This document shows, piece by piece, positions 22,124 through 33,437 of a DNA stretch of 64,000 nt (positions are counted from its first letter, which is position 1; every line of letters starts with the position of its first letter). The position numbers and the translations under genes were made by a program. The stretch comes from Paralithodes platypus (lineage: Eukaryota > Arthropoda > Malacostraca > Decapoda > Lithodidae), in NCBI GenBank assembly GCA_032716605.1, contig CM064538.1:25035446-25099445 (forward strand). The letters are read 5' to 3'. The notes beneath the pieces are model-generated. The model did not search any database. It had not been told where the DNA came from and saw only the letters and a list, made by a program, of their open reading frames with translations.

Positions 22124-22982
22124 TTAACCCTCTCCGACATATGACGCGATTTTGAGCCTATTAGGGATACTTTAAAGCCTTTGTTACCATCAGGGGTATT
22201 TAGAAACTTTTAGTTTAGTTACTTCAACCTCTGCAGTTGTCTTTGAGTTAGCTGTGTTGAGCCTATTGGGGATACTTTAAAGCCTTTGTTACCATCAGGG
22301 GTATTTAGAAACCTTTAGTTTAGTTACTTCAACCTCTGCAGTTGTCTTTGAGTTAGCTGTGTTGAGCCTATTGGGGATACTTTAAAGCCTTTGTTACCAT
22401 CAGGGGTATTTAGAAACCTTTAGTTTAGTTACTTCAACCTCTGCAGTTGTCTTTGAGTTAGCTGTGTTGAGCCTATTGGGGATACTTTAAAGCCTTTGTT
22501 ACCATCAGGGGTATTTAGAAACCTTTAGTTTAGTTACTTCAACCTCTGCAGTTGTCTTTGAGTTAGCTGTGTTGAGCCTATTGGGGATACTTTAAAGCCT
22601 TTGTTACCATCAGGGGTATTTAGAAACCTTTAGTTTAGTTACTTCAACCTCTGCAGTTGTCTTTGAGTTAGCTGTGTTGAGCCTATTAGGGATACTTTAA
22701 AGCCTTTGTAACCATCAGGGGTATTTAGAAACCTTTAGTTTAGTTACTTCAACCTCTGCAGTTGTCTTTGAGTTAGCTGTGTTGAGCCTATTAGGGATAC
22801 TTTAAGGCCTTTGTTACCATCAGGGGTATTTAGAAACCTTTAGTTTAGTTACTTCAACCTCTGCAGTTGTCTTTGAGTTAGCTGTGGGCAGAAACCTTTT
22901 GGAGAGGTAATTATAAGAGTGAGAGAACTCTATTTCTTATTGCTAATCTGGCAACCTCTGCATCATATGAGTCTGAATGTTT
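22124..22982. mobile_element. TTAA element with 105-bp minisatellite (7 units)
   Basis: TTAACCCTCTCCGACATATG at the left; the right border has decayed (catatgagtctgaatgtttga). Seven tandem 105-bp units, each with gcagttgtctttgagttagc, lie between the same flanks as 4503-5255 but in reverse orientation. Confidence 0.85.
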
Positions 22983-22983
22983 G

Positions 22984-23212
22984 ATTGACTATTGGCCACT
23001 TGCGAGTTCTGTTCTATAAGGAAGTTGGAGCCACAAACATCGATATATAACATAAATGCAATAATAATGTAGGTTTCTGATGGATAGAAATTATGTTGAA
23101 TTGGGTTTTATGTATTTATATATGCACTACAACCATATGATAATTCTGCTAAATATCCATGTCTACAGCTCCAACTTCCTTATAGAACAAAACTCGCAAG
23201 TGGCCAATAGTC
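22984..23212. mobile_element. MITE with about 40-bp terminal inverted repeats
   Basis: attggccacttgcgagtt and ctataaggaagttggag at the left return as complements at 23172-23212. A second complete member is at 48808-49048 and a half copy at 4425-4480. Confidence 0.75.
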
Positions 23213-23424
23213 AATCCAACATTAGAGTACGGAGTATCACACAAGAGCTTTTATCACCAACATTTGCTCCACAACAGGGTGTCTAACGAAAGCCGACTCC
23301 AATATTTTTAGTCTAAATTATTGTATATGTATAGGCTAGTTTAAATAATGGTTTATAGTTCAAATTATGACTCTGAAGTGATAAAATGGCCAAAACAATG
23401 CAATTCCATGATCATTTTCTTCTG

Positions 23425-23610
23425 AGCATTATTTCCACACAGCGATTTTGATGAGTTATTTTACCGTTGTTGTTGTTGTTGTTGTTCCCCAAGCTGCCTG
23501 GCCGAACAGCCCCAAGGCCCCGAGCAAGGCCAAGGCCATAATTTACCGTTAGGCTATCTTGTATCGTCCCAGTTTCGGTTTGCTTAGTTTGCAAGTTTTA
23601 CATTTTAATT
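23425..23610 (+). repeat. cacatagcgattttg repeat interrupted by a SINE-A stub
   Basis: The left part (ccacacagcgattttgatgag) and right part (cgtcccagtttcggtttgc to ttgcaagttttacat) are contiguous in other copies. The gap is a 73-bp reverse-oriented SINE-A 3' end. Confidence 0.7.
23469..23541 (-). mobile_element. SINE-A/LINE-A 3' end only (73 bp)
   Basis: Only (GTT)n plus ccccaagctgcctggccgaac and about 45 more bases are present. The direct repeat tttaccgtt at 23460-23468 and 23542-23550 marks an independent, heavily 5'-truncated retrotransposition. Confidence 0.85.
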
Positions 23611-23734
23611 CCTTCTCGTATTCATTCAAGTCTTCAAACAAAATAGCTCTGGTTTGACACCCTGCCCCACAACTTCATCTTTAGCAACACCTGTACCGGA
23701 AGCTAAATGATGTGAGGCATGGTACTGTACACAA

Positions 23735-24284
23735 TTAACCCTCTCCGACATATGACGCAATTTTGAGCCTATTGGGGATACTTTAAAGCCTTTGTTACCA
23801 TCAGGGGTATTTAGAAACCTTTAGTTTAGTTACTTCAACCTCTGCAGTTGTCTTTGAGTTAGCTGTGTTGAGCCTATTGGGGATACTTTAAAGCCTTTGT
23901 TACCATCAGGGGTATTTAGAAACCTTTAGTTTAGTTACTTCAACCTCTGCAGTTGTCTTTGAGTTAGCTGTGTTGAGCCTATTGGGGATACTTTAAAGCC
24001 TTTGTTACCATCAGGGGTATTTAGAAACCTTTAGTTTAGTTACTTCAACCTCTGCAGTTGTCTTTGAGTTAGCTGTGTTGAGCCTATTGGGGATACTTTA
24101 AAGCCTTTGTTACCATCAGGGGTATTTAGAAACCTTTAGTTTAGTTACTTCAACCTCTGCAGTTGTCTTTGAGTTAGCTGTGGGCAGAAAACTAATTTTG
24201 GAGAGGTAATTATAAGAGTGAGAGAACTCTATTTCTTATTGCTAATCTGGTAACCTCTGCGTCATAAATGCGTGAAAGGGTTAA
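23735..24284. mobile_element. TTAA element with 105-bp minisatellite (4 units)
   Basis: TTAA at 23735-23738 and 24281-24284; ends ttaaccctctccgacatatg and gcgtgaaagggttaa. Four 105-bp units lie within, followed by gggcagaaaactaattttgg and the ctctatttcttattgc flank. The most intact member of the three. Confidence 0.9.
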
Positions 24285-24811
24285 GACAGTGGTTTTGGTA
24301 ACACAGTAGTTTGATGACCACTGTTTTTGGTTGAGGCAGTGCTGTGAACTACATGATAGCAAGCTGGGTATTATTTAATTTATTTTAATTTTATGTAGCC
24401 TATGTACAGTAGCCTATACCGGTATATATATATATATATGTTACTGTAAGGTATATATGGACCCCAGTATGGTCCCCTCTGTACTGTGTGAGTCTCAAAT
24501 AAAGCATTATTATTATTATTATTATGCAATGATACTGGCAACTGGATTGGAGATACCATAAATTATAAAAGGTGACTATTTTCTTATTAAGGGGTTAACT
24601 TTAATTTGTTGGCCTTTTTATATATTAGTTTCCTCACTAGACCTCCATCAAGCTTAAAAAAAAACACCACCTAGACATCCCTTCAAGATAAATTTGTAAA
24701 TTTTTCAGTAGAAAAATGTGCTGGTTCCTACTAAAATTAAAGACTCGCCATCACTCGTCAAGAAAAAATAAACACCAACATGGCACACAAGGTCTTAAAA
24801 CCTCAAACTAA

Positions 24812-26454
24812 CCCCAACAAAGACCCCACGCTACCCTCCTCGCACCGCCCCATCACACTCCTTTGCTCCCCCTCCAAAGTCATGGAACGCCTAGTATTAC
24901 AACTAATTACACCTGACCTACCCCTAGCTCCAACACAACATGGCTTTAGGCCACTGCACTCCACAAACACTCTTCTCGCAGACCTTACACAAAGAGCTTT
25001 CGACGGCATCAACTCAGCTAGACCACCACACAGATCACTATTAGCCACACTCGACATTAGTAAAGCCTTCGATGCCATCCCCCGCCACAACCTAACAAAC
25101 AAAATCTACAACACAAACATGCACAACAACACAAAAAGGTGGCTGGCCAACTTCCTAGCAGGCAGATGTGCACACGTATCTTCTGCCGGTCAGTCATCTA
25201 AAATCAGAAACTTTCCAAACGGAGTCCCACAAGGATCCGTCCTATCGCCCGCACTCTTCAATCTGTACATGCACGATATAACTACACCCAATACGCCCCA
25301 AATAAACTTAGCCTCCTATGCAGATGACATAACACTCACATGCACACACCATGACCCAAAAAGAGCAACAGATCTCCTTCAACCCTATCTCAACACACTA
25401 CATGGCTGGTGCACTACAAACAGACTTAATCTAGCCCCAGCCAAATCCACCGCAACCCTGCTCACAAGTTGGACAGGAGAACACAAATACATCCCTCAAC
25501 TCACCATAAACAACACCCCCCTAACACATACACACACCCCCAAAATCCTAGGAGTAACATTTGATACTCATATGACATTCAAACAGCACAACACAAACAT
25601 TAAAAAGAAACTGACACCCAGACTTAACGCCCTCAGGTCACTTGCTCACACAAAATTTGGACACAACAAAGAAACTACCACCACAGTATATAAACAATAC
25701 ACAAGATCAGTGATGGAATATGCAACGCAAGCCCAGCCTGGGCTTCTAACCTAGCTGAAACACATCATAAGACCTTACAGACTATTCAAAACAAAGCCCT
25801 GAAGATCATTACAGGCTGCACAGCTACTGCACCCACAGATCACCTACATCAAGAAACCAAAATCATCAAAGTCAAAGACCATCTGGACATGAGAGGCACT
25901 CAATTCCTGGCAGCAACCTCCACGAACCAAGACCACCCGCTAAACTACATGGCAACACACCCACAGACACCAAGAAATATCAAAACAACACCCAGCACAC
26001 GGTATCACACACAATTATTGTCCTCTCTCCCTCCCTGCCCACCCCGAACCAACTTCCAGAAGCACATCCATACTCATATCTCTCACTGATCCATCCACTC
26101 ACTCACAGACACCATCCAGCTGCATGCACGACCTCCCGAAATCCATCCTTCCGAATCCTCCCTTCCTCGCGAGGACAGAGTCCACCTGGCCAGGCTGAGA
26201 TGCGGACACCATCCAGCTCTCCTGAGCTATCAGAAGAGACTGGATGACTCCGTTGTCGACGCCTGCCCGGGATGTAACACAGCACCCCATACCATTAAAC
26301 ACATCATAGAAGACTGCATTTCACACAACCACTTACGCCAACAACACAATCTACACTCAATGAGAGCTCTGTGGGAAAGCCCGATCATGGCCATGGCCTT
26401 TCTCAGGGACTCGGCTGTTCGGCCAGGCAGCTTAGGGAAGAACAACAACAACAA
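24812..26454 (+). pseudogene. LINE-A copy 2: reverse transcriptase and C-terminus, (AAC)n tail
   Basis: 5'-truncated LINE-A coding for RT and C-terminal domain. The frame from about 24812 gives LPSSHRPITLLCSPSKVMER, QHGFRPLHST, TLDISKAFDAIPRHNL, NGVPQGSVLSPALFNLYMHD and catalytic YADD (25316-25327), then ILGVTFDTHMTF. A frameshift near 25735 (after SVMEYATQ) shifts to the frame with LAETHHKTLQTIQNKALKII, and a stop interrupts at 26087-26089. The rest repeats the C-terminus of 3-410 with CPGC/HIIEDC, then the (AAC)n tail at 26440-26454. Endonuclease is absent. No target duplication of its own is visible. Confidence 0.88.
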
Positions 26455-28401
26455 ATGAAGCCTTTAATTACTTTAGAAACATCAGAAATCATGCCAAAAC
26501 TGTATTAAACCTAACTAAATCAAACTTTCTCCATAAGCAGGCAAATAAACTTCTAAATAATCCAAATGATAACAAAATATTTTGGTCTACTCTTAACTCA
26601 TTCAAATCCAACTTCACTCCTCCTTCACTACTGCTTCAATCCATTCCACCATTAAAATCTCCGACTGGCAATCTTGTAAGTGACCCACGAGGTAAAGCTA
26701 ACCTTCTTGCAGATATTTTCTCCACCAACTCAACCTTAGATGACATAAATCAAGATGTCCCTGTACTTAATTTTAATTCACCTGAAATTCCCTCACTTAA
26801 GATCCACACCAGACATGTCAAAACTATTTTGCAGAATCTCTCAGTAGATAAGGCTCCTGCCTCCAATAGTACTTAAGAATTGCTCCTTGGTGCTCGCTCC
26901 TGTATTGGCAAATTTTTTCCGTCTGTGTACTCATACTCATGCTTCCCAGTACCCTGGAAAGAAGCAAACATCCATCCAGTTTCCTAAAAAGGTGCCTCTT
27001 CAGATCATCAAACTACAGACCAATAGCTATAACTTCCACTCTTGGCAAAGTTTTTGAAATTATATTAAATAATCACATAATTAAGCATCTGGAGAATAAT
27101 AAATTAATCAGTGATAGGCAATATGGGTTTTAGACGATGTCCGATCAACTGCAGACATCTTTGCCTTCTTACGCATCAAATCAACCAAAGCTACGAACCA
27201 ACATGGTGAAACACATACAATAGCACTGGATATATCAAAGGCATTTGATAGAGTCTGGCATCAATCCTTATGTCGAAGATGTCACACTACGGCCTTGCAT
27301 GCATCATTAGTTCCACTAATTTCTTCTTATCTTCATAACAGAAAAATACGTGTAATGGTAGATGGCCTTTATTCTCAATTTCACTCAATAAATGCTGGTG
27401 TTCCCCAGGGATCAGTTTGGCCCCAACTCTGTTCCTCATTCATATCAATGATCTCATATCTACCACTCATAATCCAATACATTCCTACGCCGATGACTCA
27501 CACTCCACAGTTCCTTCACATTTACCCAATTCTTATCACACCAACCCGATCTTATAAATTCAAAAATAAACACTTGCAATTTTCTCTGAACCAGGACCTT
27601 TCTAGAATTAATGAATGGGGACAAGAGAATCTAGTTTCCTTTAATGCACAGAAAACCAAGTACATTCAATTTTCTAACCGACAGAATCTCACGGACATCC
27701 CATATATTTTTTAATGATGTAAATATTCCCACTTCCCCTAGTATTGACATTCTCGGTGTAACATTAACTACTAACTTGAGCTGGACACATTATGTTAGAA
27801 GCATTGCTAAGAATGCCTCTAAAAACTGGGACTCCTGTACAGAGTTCGAGAATTCTTCACTGACGAGCAGTTTGGCCGTAATATATAAAAAGTCATGTGC
27901 GCTCTCAGATGGATTACTGTTCACCTCTGTGGGGTGGAAGTGGAGTGGTTGCATTGAGGCAGTTGGACAAAATTCAAAATAAAGCTATTAGTTAATCAAT
28001 AAAATCCTGCAATCACACAGGACCTTCCTACAGTAGCCATAACGAAGAAAACGTTGCATCCCTTGCATTATTCTACAGATATTTTCACAAGCAATTGTTC
28101 CGAGGAACTTGCTTCAATTGTGCCGCCTCTCCACATCTTTCCCCGTAGAACTAGGGCAGCTGAGAGCGCCCATGAATTTACACTTTCTCCTCCACAATGC
28201 AGAACTTCTGCTTATCAGAATTCATTTATCCCCAGAGCTACTACTCTTTGGAATTCACTTCCCTCGAATTGCTTTCCACAAACTTACAATCAACAAATGT
28301 TTAAATCCAGTTGTTACAAACATTTTATGAATGGAGGATGCCTTTAGGCACATGGACCTTTTTTTGTTTTATCTGTGTTTTTCCTTCCTCCGTTCATTGT
28401 C

Positions 28402-28441
<40 letters not shown>
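26455..28441 (+). pseudogene. LINE-B: decayed Jockey-like LINE with poly(A) tail
   Basis: Pieces of a Jockey-type ORF2 follow one another in shifting frames: NEAFNYFRNIRNHAK, NKIFWSTLNSFKSN, DIFSTNSTLDD, then after a stop at 26875 NYRPIAITSTLGKVFE, RQYGF, DISKAFDRVWHQSL, NAGVPQGSV, YADDS (about 27489), ILGVTLTTNLSW, and at the end ATTLWNSLPSNCFP. A short 3' UTR and a 33-base A tail (28408-28440) finish it, directly before the 13-bp duplicate aacctcaaactaa. There are several stops and frameshifts; it is clearly more decayed than LINE-A copy 2. Confidence 0.85.
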
Positions 28442-28774
28442 AACCTCAAACTAATGGGGCTAAACATGAGTGAGATGGGGCCCAGAAAAAACAAATCTCC
28501 CCCTAAAGCCGGTATCACACGAGAGCTTTTATAGTCAACATTCGATGCTCAACATCTTTCTGGCAACATTTCTGGAATATTTTTTACTAGTATCGGAAAC
28601 TAGACTGATAATAGATGATTTTAGGTAGCAAATATATTATAAATGTTGACCTCATAAGCTGCCAGACCAGTGTTAAGGATAAATGTAGAGTGAAAAAGCG
28701 CTCGTGTGATACCAGCTTTTAAGAAAGGTTAGGACTTCAAATTGTCACTGTGGATTTGGCCCTGGTAGAAATGG

Positions 28775-28865
28775 TTAACTCCTTCTCTACCGGTGACGTC
28801 TCTTTAATTTCAATATTGCTATATTTAGACGATTTTGAAGGATCTGAAGTAGTAAAAAGGGTTAA
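28775..28865. repeat. Short TTAA-bounded fragment
   Basis: ttaactccttctctaccgg to gtagtaaaaagggttaa, about 90 bp. It resembles pieces of the 2084-2490 and 19180-19250 repeats. Confidence 0.45.
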
Positions 28866-28899
28866 TTCATATTTGTTTTCACCAACTCTCCAATTAATT

Positions 28900-29072
28900 T
28901 ACAAATAAACCTAGCTAATGAATACATGTGGTACTCCAAGGACTCGAACCTAGGATACTCACACCGAGATTCCGCACACTAAGCATTACACTCAAGACGG
29001 TTAAAGGTTTATGCACAAGCCTACGATATATTATGCATGCTCAAATACTGCATATTAATCTAAGCCTGTAGG
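28900..29072 (-). mobile_element. tRNA-like SINE split by the hAT element
   Basis: tacatgtggtactccaagga then ctcgaacctaggat (B-box complement) and gacggttaaaggtttatgc match 63720-63820. The remaining part (atggaaggaataattaatgg) follows the hAT right end at 32661-32740. Confidence 0.65.
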
Positions 29073-29189
29073 CAGGGGTGTAAAGGTAATTAAGTACATT
29101 TACTCAAGTACAGTACTTAAGTAGATTTTTTCAGTATCTACTTTTTAAAAAGTAGATTTTTTGTCCAGTACTTTTATTCTAACTTGAGT

Positions 29190-29305
29190 AGTATTTAGAA
29201 GAATTACTTGTACTTTTACTCCACTACATTTAGAAGAATTACTTGTACTTTTACTCCACTACATTTAGAAGAATTACTTGTACTTTTACTCCACTACATT
29301 TATTA
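29190..29305 (+). repeat. 36-bp tandem array in the hAT left arm
   Basis: Unit tttagaagaattacttgtac plus ttttactccactacat, 36 bp, about three copies. The array continues at 29670-29832 beyond an inserted SINE segment. Confidence 0.9.
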
Positions 29306-29662
29306 TGTTCTATCCAACAACCAACTCTACTCCTAAAATCGATTAATGAAATTTAACAAACACATGTGGCAGTCCGTGGATTCGAACCCAGGACGCTCAC
29401 ACCGAAAATCAACACCTTATGCATTGCGCCACGAAGACAGTTAAAGAATGGTGGACACTGCCTACGATTTATTATGCAACTTCGAATCCTGCATATCAAT
29501 CTAAGCATGTACACACATCCCAACTGCAACTCACGTAGTCTATGCATATGTGAATGGAAAGAGCTATTAATGGGGCCTTAACCACTAGGGAAGTCCTCTC
29601 GATAAATTACTCCTGAACCAATATCAATTATTATGTTCTATCCAACAACCAACTCTACTCCT
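29301..29662 (-). mobile_element. tRNA-like SINE bordered by a 35-bp direct repeat
   Basis: Minus-strand tRNA-like core (ttcgtggcgcaatgcataag to gggttcgaatccacggac) at about 29372-29440, with some 180 bp upstream. The 35-bp sequence ttattatgttctatccaaca... occurs at 29300-29334 and 29628-29662, unusually long for a target duplication. Part of it may belong to the SINE tail, since similar sequence is at 17025-17050. Confidence 0.6.
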
Positions 29663-29669
29663 TGTACTT

Positions 29670-29832
29670 GTACTTTTACTCCACTACATTTAGAAGAATT
29701 ACTTGTACTTTTACTCCACTACATTTAGAAGAATTACTTGTACTTTTACTCCACTACATTTAGAAGAATTACTTGTACTTTTACTCCACTACATTTAGAA
29801 GAATTACTTGTACTTTTACTCCACTACATTTC
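29670..29832 (+). repeat. 36-bp tandem array, second block
   Basis: Four to five further units of the same 36-bp sequence as 29190-29305. Confidence 0.9.
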
Positions 29833-29983
29833 ATTTACTTCTTTTAATTTTGTAGAGTACAACTTCAGCAAATATCTTAAATATTCTTCCCAATAGATAT
29901 GAAATTCCAGGTAGCATTTCCCATGGACATTCCCCTGAATGTAGGTGTGACATTCCTTAGCTAGTTCAAAGGTCATCACTATA

Positions 29984-30223
29984 TTTATATGGCGCTGAGA
30001 GCCCTCCCCTCTCCCCCCACACATCCTAATGACTCTCCCTTTGTACCACCTGATCCAATAAGGTTTATATGGCGCTGAGAGCCCTCCCCTCTCCCCCCAC
30101 ACATCCTAATGACTCTCCCTTTGTACCACCTGATCCAATAAGGTTTATATGGCGCTGAGAGCCCTCCCCTCTCCCCCCACACATCCTAATGACTCTCCCT
30201 TTGTACCACCTGATCCATTAAGG
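29984..30223 (+). repeat. 80-bp tandem array, 3 units
   Basis: tttatatggcgctgagagcc starts at 29984, 30064 and 30144. Units are practically identical. The open minus-strand frame across them is only a by-product of the repeat. Confidence 0.95.
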
Positions 30224-31157
30224 TTTAACACCTTACACTTTCCACCCGTGACTCAGCATGATCATTTTACTAGACCCTCGTCTATATTTATTTGAACGGG
30301 GATACATTTTTTAATTTCATGTAACGAAGCTAACCAGAATTGTTAAAGTAGCATTAGCAATTTAGAATAATCCTTCAAAGTATAAATGTATTGTCCGTTG
30401 CTGATTAAATGAAGATTATATAAATATATGATAATATAAATTATGCTATTCCGTCAAAAAGAAATGATTGCAAACTATGGCTTTGAAATAACCACTCCTC
30501 ACGATCTGAAGACAGAGTTGAAATTATATAACGAACACATGAGCAAACCATCAAGAGTAAAACTAAATTTAGGGAAATCCCGGAGTATAAATATATGCCT
30601 GTACAAAGTCCCTCGTACAGAGCTACCCGCATAGTGTCATACTGTAATATTATTTATTATGTTATTTACTAACTACAATATATTCTAGCCTGATATAATC
30701 TAACTTGCCATATTTTCATTTCCCAAACCTTATACCTAATCTCACTTGTTTAATCCATCATAATCATAATTAACCCTGTTTAATATCTACTGTATTCTGT
30801 TATGGTCTTGAACTAATTGAACCTAAACTTAGTTGCAGCTTTTACCGAGTTGAATATATTCAAAGGACATATTATCCCGAATCAAAGCACTTTCTCGATG
30901 TCATATAATCAGAATCTCTTCAATCAGATATGCATTATGCATATTATTTTTTTTTCTGCGCTTGGTTCTATTTTTTCTTCAGAATGTTATAAATAGCACT
31001 GATTATATCGACTCGTCCGTATATCTTGCAAGTTTTACATTATAAGAAGTGTGTGATTGTAAGATAACAAGAGGGGGAACACAAGGTCAAGGTTCCTGTA
31101 ATAGTTAACTATTCGTTTTCGTTCATGTTGACACACACACACACACACATATATATA

Positions 31158-32390
31158 CACTCAACCCTCAGCTTTCACGCACTTAGCTATCGCGTTCCAC
31201 AGCTATCGCCTGCTCCCCAAAAGCTGTCCGACCATGGCTTTCACGCCTATGAGCTGGCTATCACGCACCAAATGTGGCCAAAAATACAACAAAATTGGAA
31301 ATTCCCGGGCTTGGGAATTCCCAGGCGGGCGGCAAGCATACGTTTACGCTACTCGCTCCCTGATTGGGCGTGACTCATGGGAAGCAAGCACTGTGATTGG
31401 CCGCCACCCATCCTCCTACCCTCCCGCTGTCCCGCCATACTTACAATTTCTCATTCTTACTTGTACCCCCATTGTTGTCTGGTGAAAGCTGTGAAAAGTG
31501 TTTTTATACCTGTGAACAATGGCTACTAACCTACCCCAACGGCCACCGAATACCCCTACCTTCGCTCAGCGTAATGTGACCGCACCAAATCGAGACATTA
31601 AGAAGAGAAAGAACCTTACGTATGCTCAGAAACAGGAAATTGTGGACTTAATAGGCAAGGGTGAAACAAAAAGGAGTGTGGCAAAGAAGTTTGGAGTGAA
31701 TGAATCGACAGTGAGGGGGATTTATCAAAAGCGAGAAACATAAAGAGTCACATGAAACTTGCCCCATCAATTGCTGCATCGAATGCCTTTCGAAGTTCTA
31801 ATAAAGTGCTACTTAAGACGGAACAAGTGTTGGGGCGATACTTGAATAAGCAGGCAAAGCGGAACTTGCCCGTGGACACACGTGAGATTACGGTCAACCA
31901 GGCCCCTCCGACCACCCTCAACCGGGCCCCTCCGGTGAGCCTCGACCACGGCAACAAATCGATGAACAGCCTTTACTTACGGCACTTGAATTGGATACAG
32001 TGGATGATGACACTTCAGAATTTGAAGGATTTGATGTTGAAGGGATACTGAACAAGATAGAGCAACGTAGGAGTGGCCAATAATTCGCCACCCCTAGCCT
32101 CGGAACCCAACCCACCTAAATCCCTCAACACACCTAAAAAGGTAAATGTGATGGTGTAATATGTTCTTATATTTACTTTTATAATGTTTCTTATAATTAT
32201 TATTATGTTATGTTAGTGTTCAGTGGAAATTATTAGGTAAAAATCGCAAAATACGAAAAATAGTTGTCAAATTCGGCACCCAGGCACCAATTAGAATTAT
32301 TCCCATTAGTTCATCAGTATGGCTATCGCGGTTACGGCTACCGCGCGGCTATAGCTGCACCAATTAGGAGTGATAGCTGAGGGTTGAGTG
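31158..32390 (+). mobile_element. Tigger/pogo-like transposon, internally deleted
   Basis: TIRs CACTCAACCCTCAGCTTTCA and its near complement at 32390 (tgatagctgagggttgagtg), flanked by TA on both sides (31156-31157; 32391-32392). At 1233 bp it is well under the 2.5-3 kb of autonomous Tigger elements. It sits between (CA)n/(TA)n and (TA)n microsatellite, inside the hAT-like element. Confidence 0.85.
31519..32083 (+). pseudogene. Tigger-type transposase, N- and C-terminal remnants only
   Basis: The first frame (31519-31743) gives MATNLPQRPP, then KKRKNLTYAQKQEIVDLIGK and SVAKKFGVNESTVRGIYQK, a Psq/CENP-B-type helix-turn-helix of pogo transposases. A frameshift at about 31740 leads to HMKLAPSIAASNAF and LLKTEQVLGRYLNKQAKRN, the start of the second CENP-B-like HTH. 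The sequence then jumps to an acidic tail (LDTVDDDTSEFEGFD ... IEQRRSGQ, stop TAA 32081-32083). The DDE catalytic domain, normally about 300 residues between these parts, is missing, so it is inactive. Confidence 0.8.
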
Positions 32391-32392
32391 TA

Positions 32393-32414
32393 CAGTATAT
32401 ATATATATATACCA

Positions 32415-32470
<56 letters not shown>
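32393..32470. repeat. (AT)n microsatellite
   Basis: About 70 bp of TA repeats with one cag interruption, directly beyond the Tigger right end. Confidence 0.95.
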
Positions 32471-32474
<4 letters not shown>

Positions 32475-32811
32475 ATCGATTGGGATATTACTTTTTTACT
32501 TTTGGTACTTAAGTAATTCATTCGGTAGATACTTTTTTACTTTAACTTAAGTACATTTCTAGTTGGGAACTTTTACTTTTACTTCAGTAATTTTTCAGTA
32601 CATACTTTTACTTGGACTTAAGTACAATCATTAAGTACTTTTTACACCCCTGTCTGTAGGCTACATATACCCAACTCCACTCTGATAACAAAATTATTAG
32701 ACGAATGGAAGGAATAATTAATGGGGCACTAAACCGCAAAATAAGGCCTCATGAGATAGTTCGAAGACTGTGAACTGCTGGAGGCCCTCTTTAAACTAAA
32801 TAAAATGGGCC

Positions 32812-32945
32812 GGGACATTTTTCTACCGAAAAATTTACAAATATATCTTGAAGAGGGAGTCTTAATTTTTTTTTGTTTTAGCTTGAAGGGGGAGTCTTAT
32901 TTTTTTTTTTTTTTTTTAAAGCTTGATGGAGGTCTAGCGAGGAAA
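32812..32945. repeat. Partial TTAA-family MITE
   Basis: gggccgggacatttttctac, then a T-rich segment and gcttgatggaggtctagcgag, as in 18360-18400. Both ends are missing. Confidence 0.6.
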
Positions 32946-33016
32946 TTAAAAAATACATGAATAAATGAATATACAGTACTGTATAGGCCAAAAAGCAAAC
33001 ACTAACTCTAAACTCT

Positions 33017-33437
33017 TTAACCCCTTATTGGCGGTGCTGGACTTAAGTCGTGCAGCAAGTTAGGAGCATTATTAAGGCATTTAAAGGGTTAAAATAGAGT
33101 GCAAATGGCCGGGAGCGCAGCTGGCCAGACAGCCGACTCCCAGGGCTTACCGCCGCCCATTAACTCATGTTCCCTGTGTTCTCGAGAGGCCGGCAGTGTA
33201 GCCAGTAGTGAGCATAGCTGGGAAAAATATACAGAAATACGCTAAACTCCCATGTTCATGGCATCACTGCAAGAGAACCACAAGTGCTACGTAGCTCGGT
33301 CTGGTCTCATTTTGAAGCTTTTAGCGCCTATTTTTTTGCTAAATATTTTTTTGTTTCATGCAGATACTTGATTTATCATGCAGGAGGGCCTGAATATGCC
33401 CAAATGAGCCCAAAACACCCTGCTAGACAAGGGTTAA
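33017..33437. mobile_element. TTAA element, ttaaccccttattggcgg family
   Basis: TTAACCCCTTATTGGCGGTG at the left and caagggTTAA at the right, same family as 19255-19739. No coding frame is credible. Confidence 0.7.

Larger units (their letters stand above)
24597..28505. mobile_element. TTAA-family MITE split by the LINE-A/LINE-B insertion
   Basis: The left portion 24597-24811 (TTAAggggttaac, hairpin atttttcagtagaaaaat, ggcacacaaggtctta) continues at 28442-28505 (ctaatggggctaaacatgag to ctcccccta). The 13-bp aacctcaaactaa is present at both break points (24799-24811; 28442-28454). Confidence 0.8.
29073..32652. mobile_element. hAT-like DNA transposon, 3.6 kb, heavily nested
   Basis: Begins CAGGGGTGTAAAGGTAATTA and ends with the complement-type ttaagtactttttacacccctg. 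It is flanked by cctgtagg (29065-29072) and tctgtagg (32653-32660), a 7/8 match of the 8-bp target duplication expected for hAT. Sub-terminal regions are rich in ttacttgtacttttactcc-type repeats. No hAT transposase (DDE/BED) can be read. The interior holds a tRNA-like SINE, 36-bp and 80-bp tandem arrays and a Tigger remnant. It landed in a tRNA-like SINE copy (28900-29072 continuing at 32661-32760). Confidence 0.75.

Noticed and set aside
29824..30182. Minus-strand repetitive frame (WGERGGLSAPYKPYW units) as a repeat protein
   Set aside because: Simply the translation of the 80-bp tandem DNA repeat, which is not a multiple of three.
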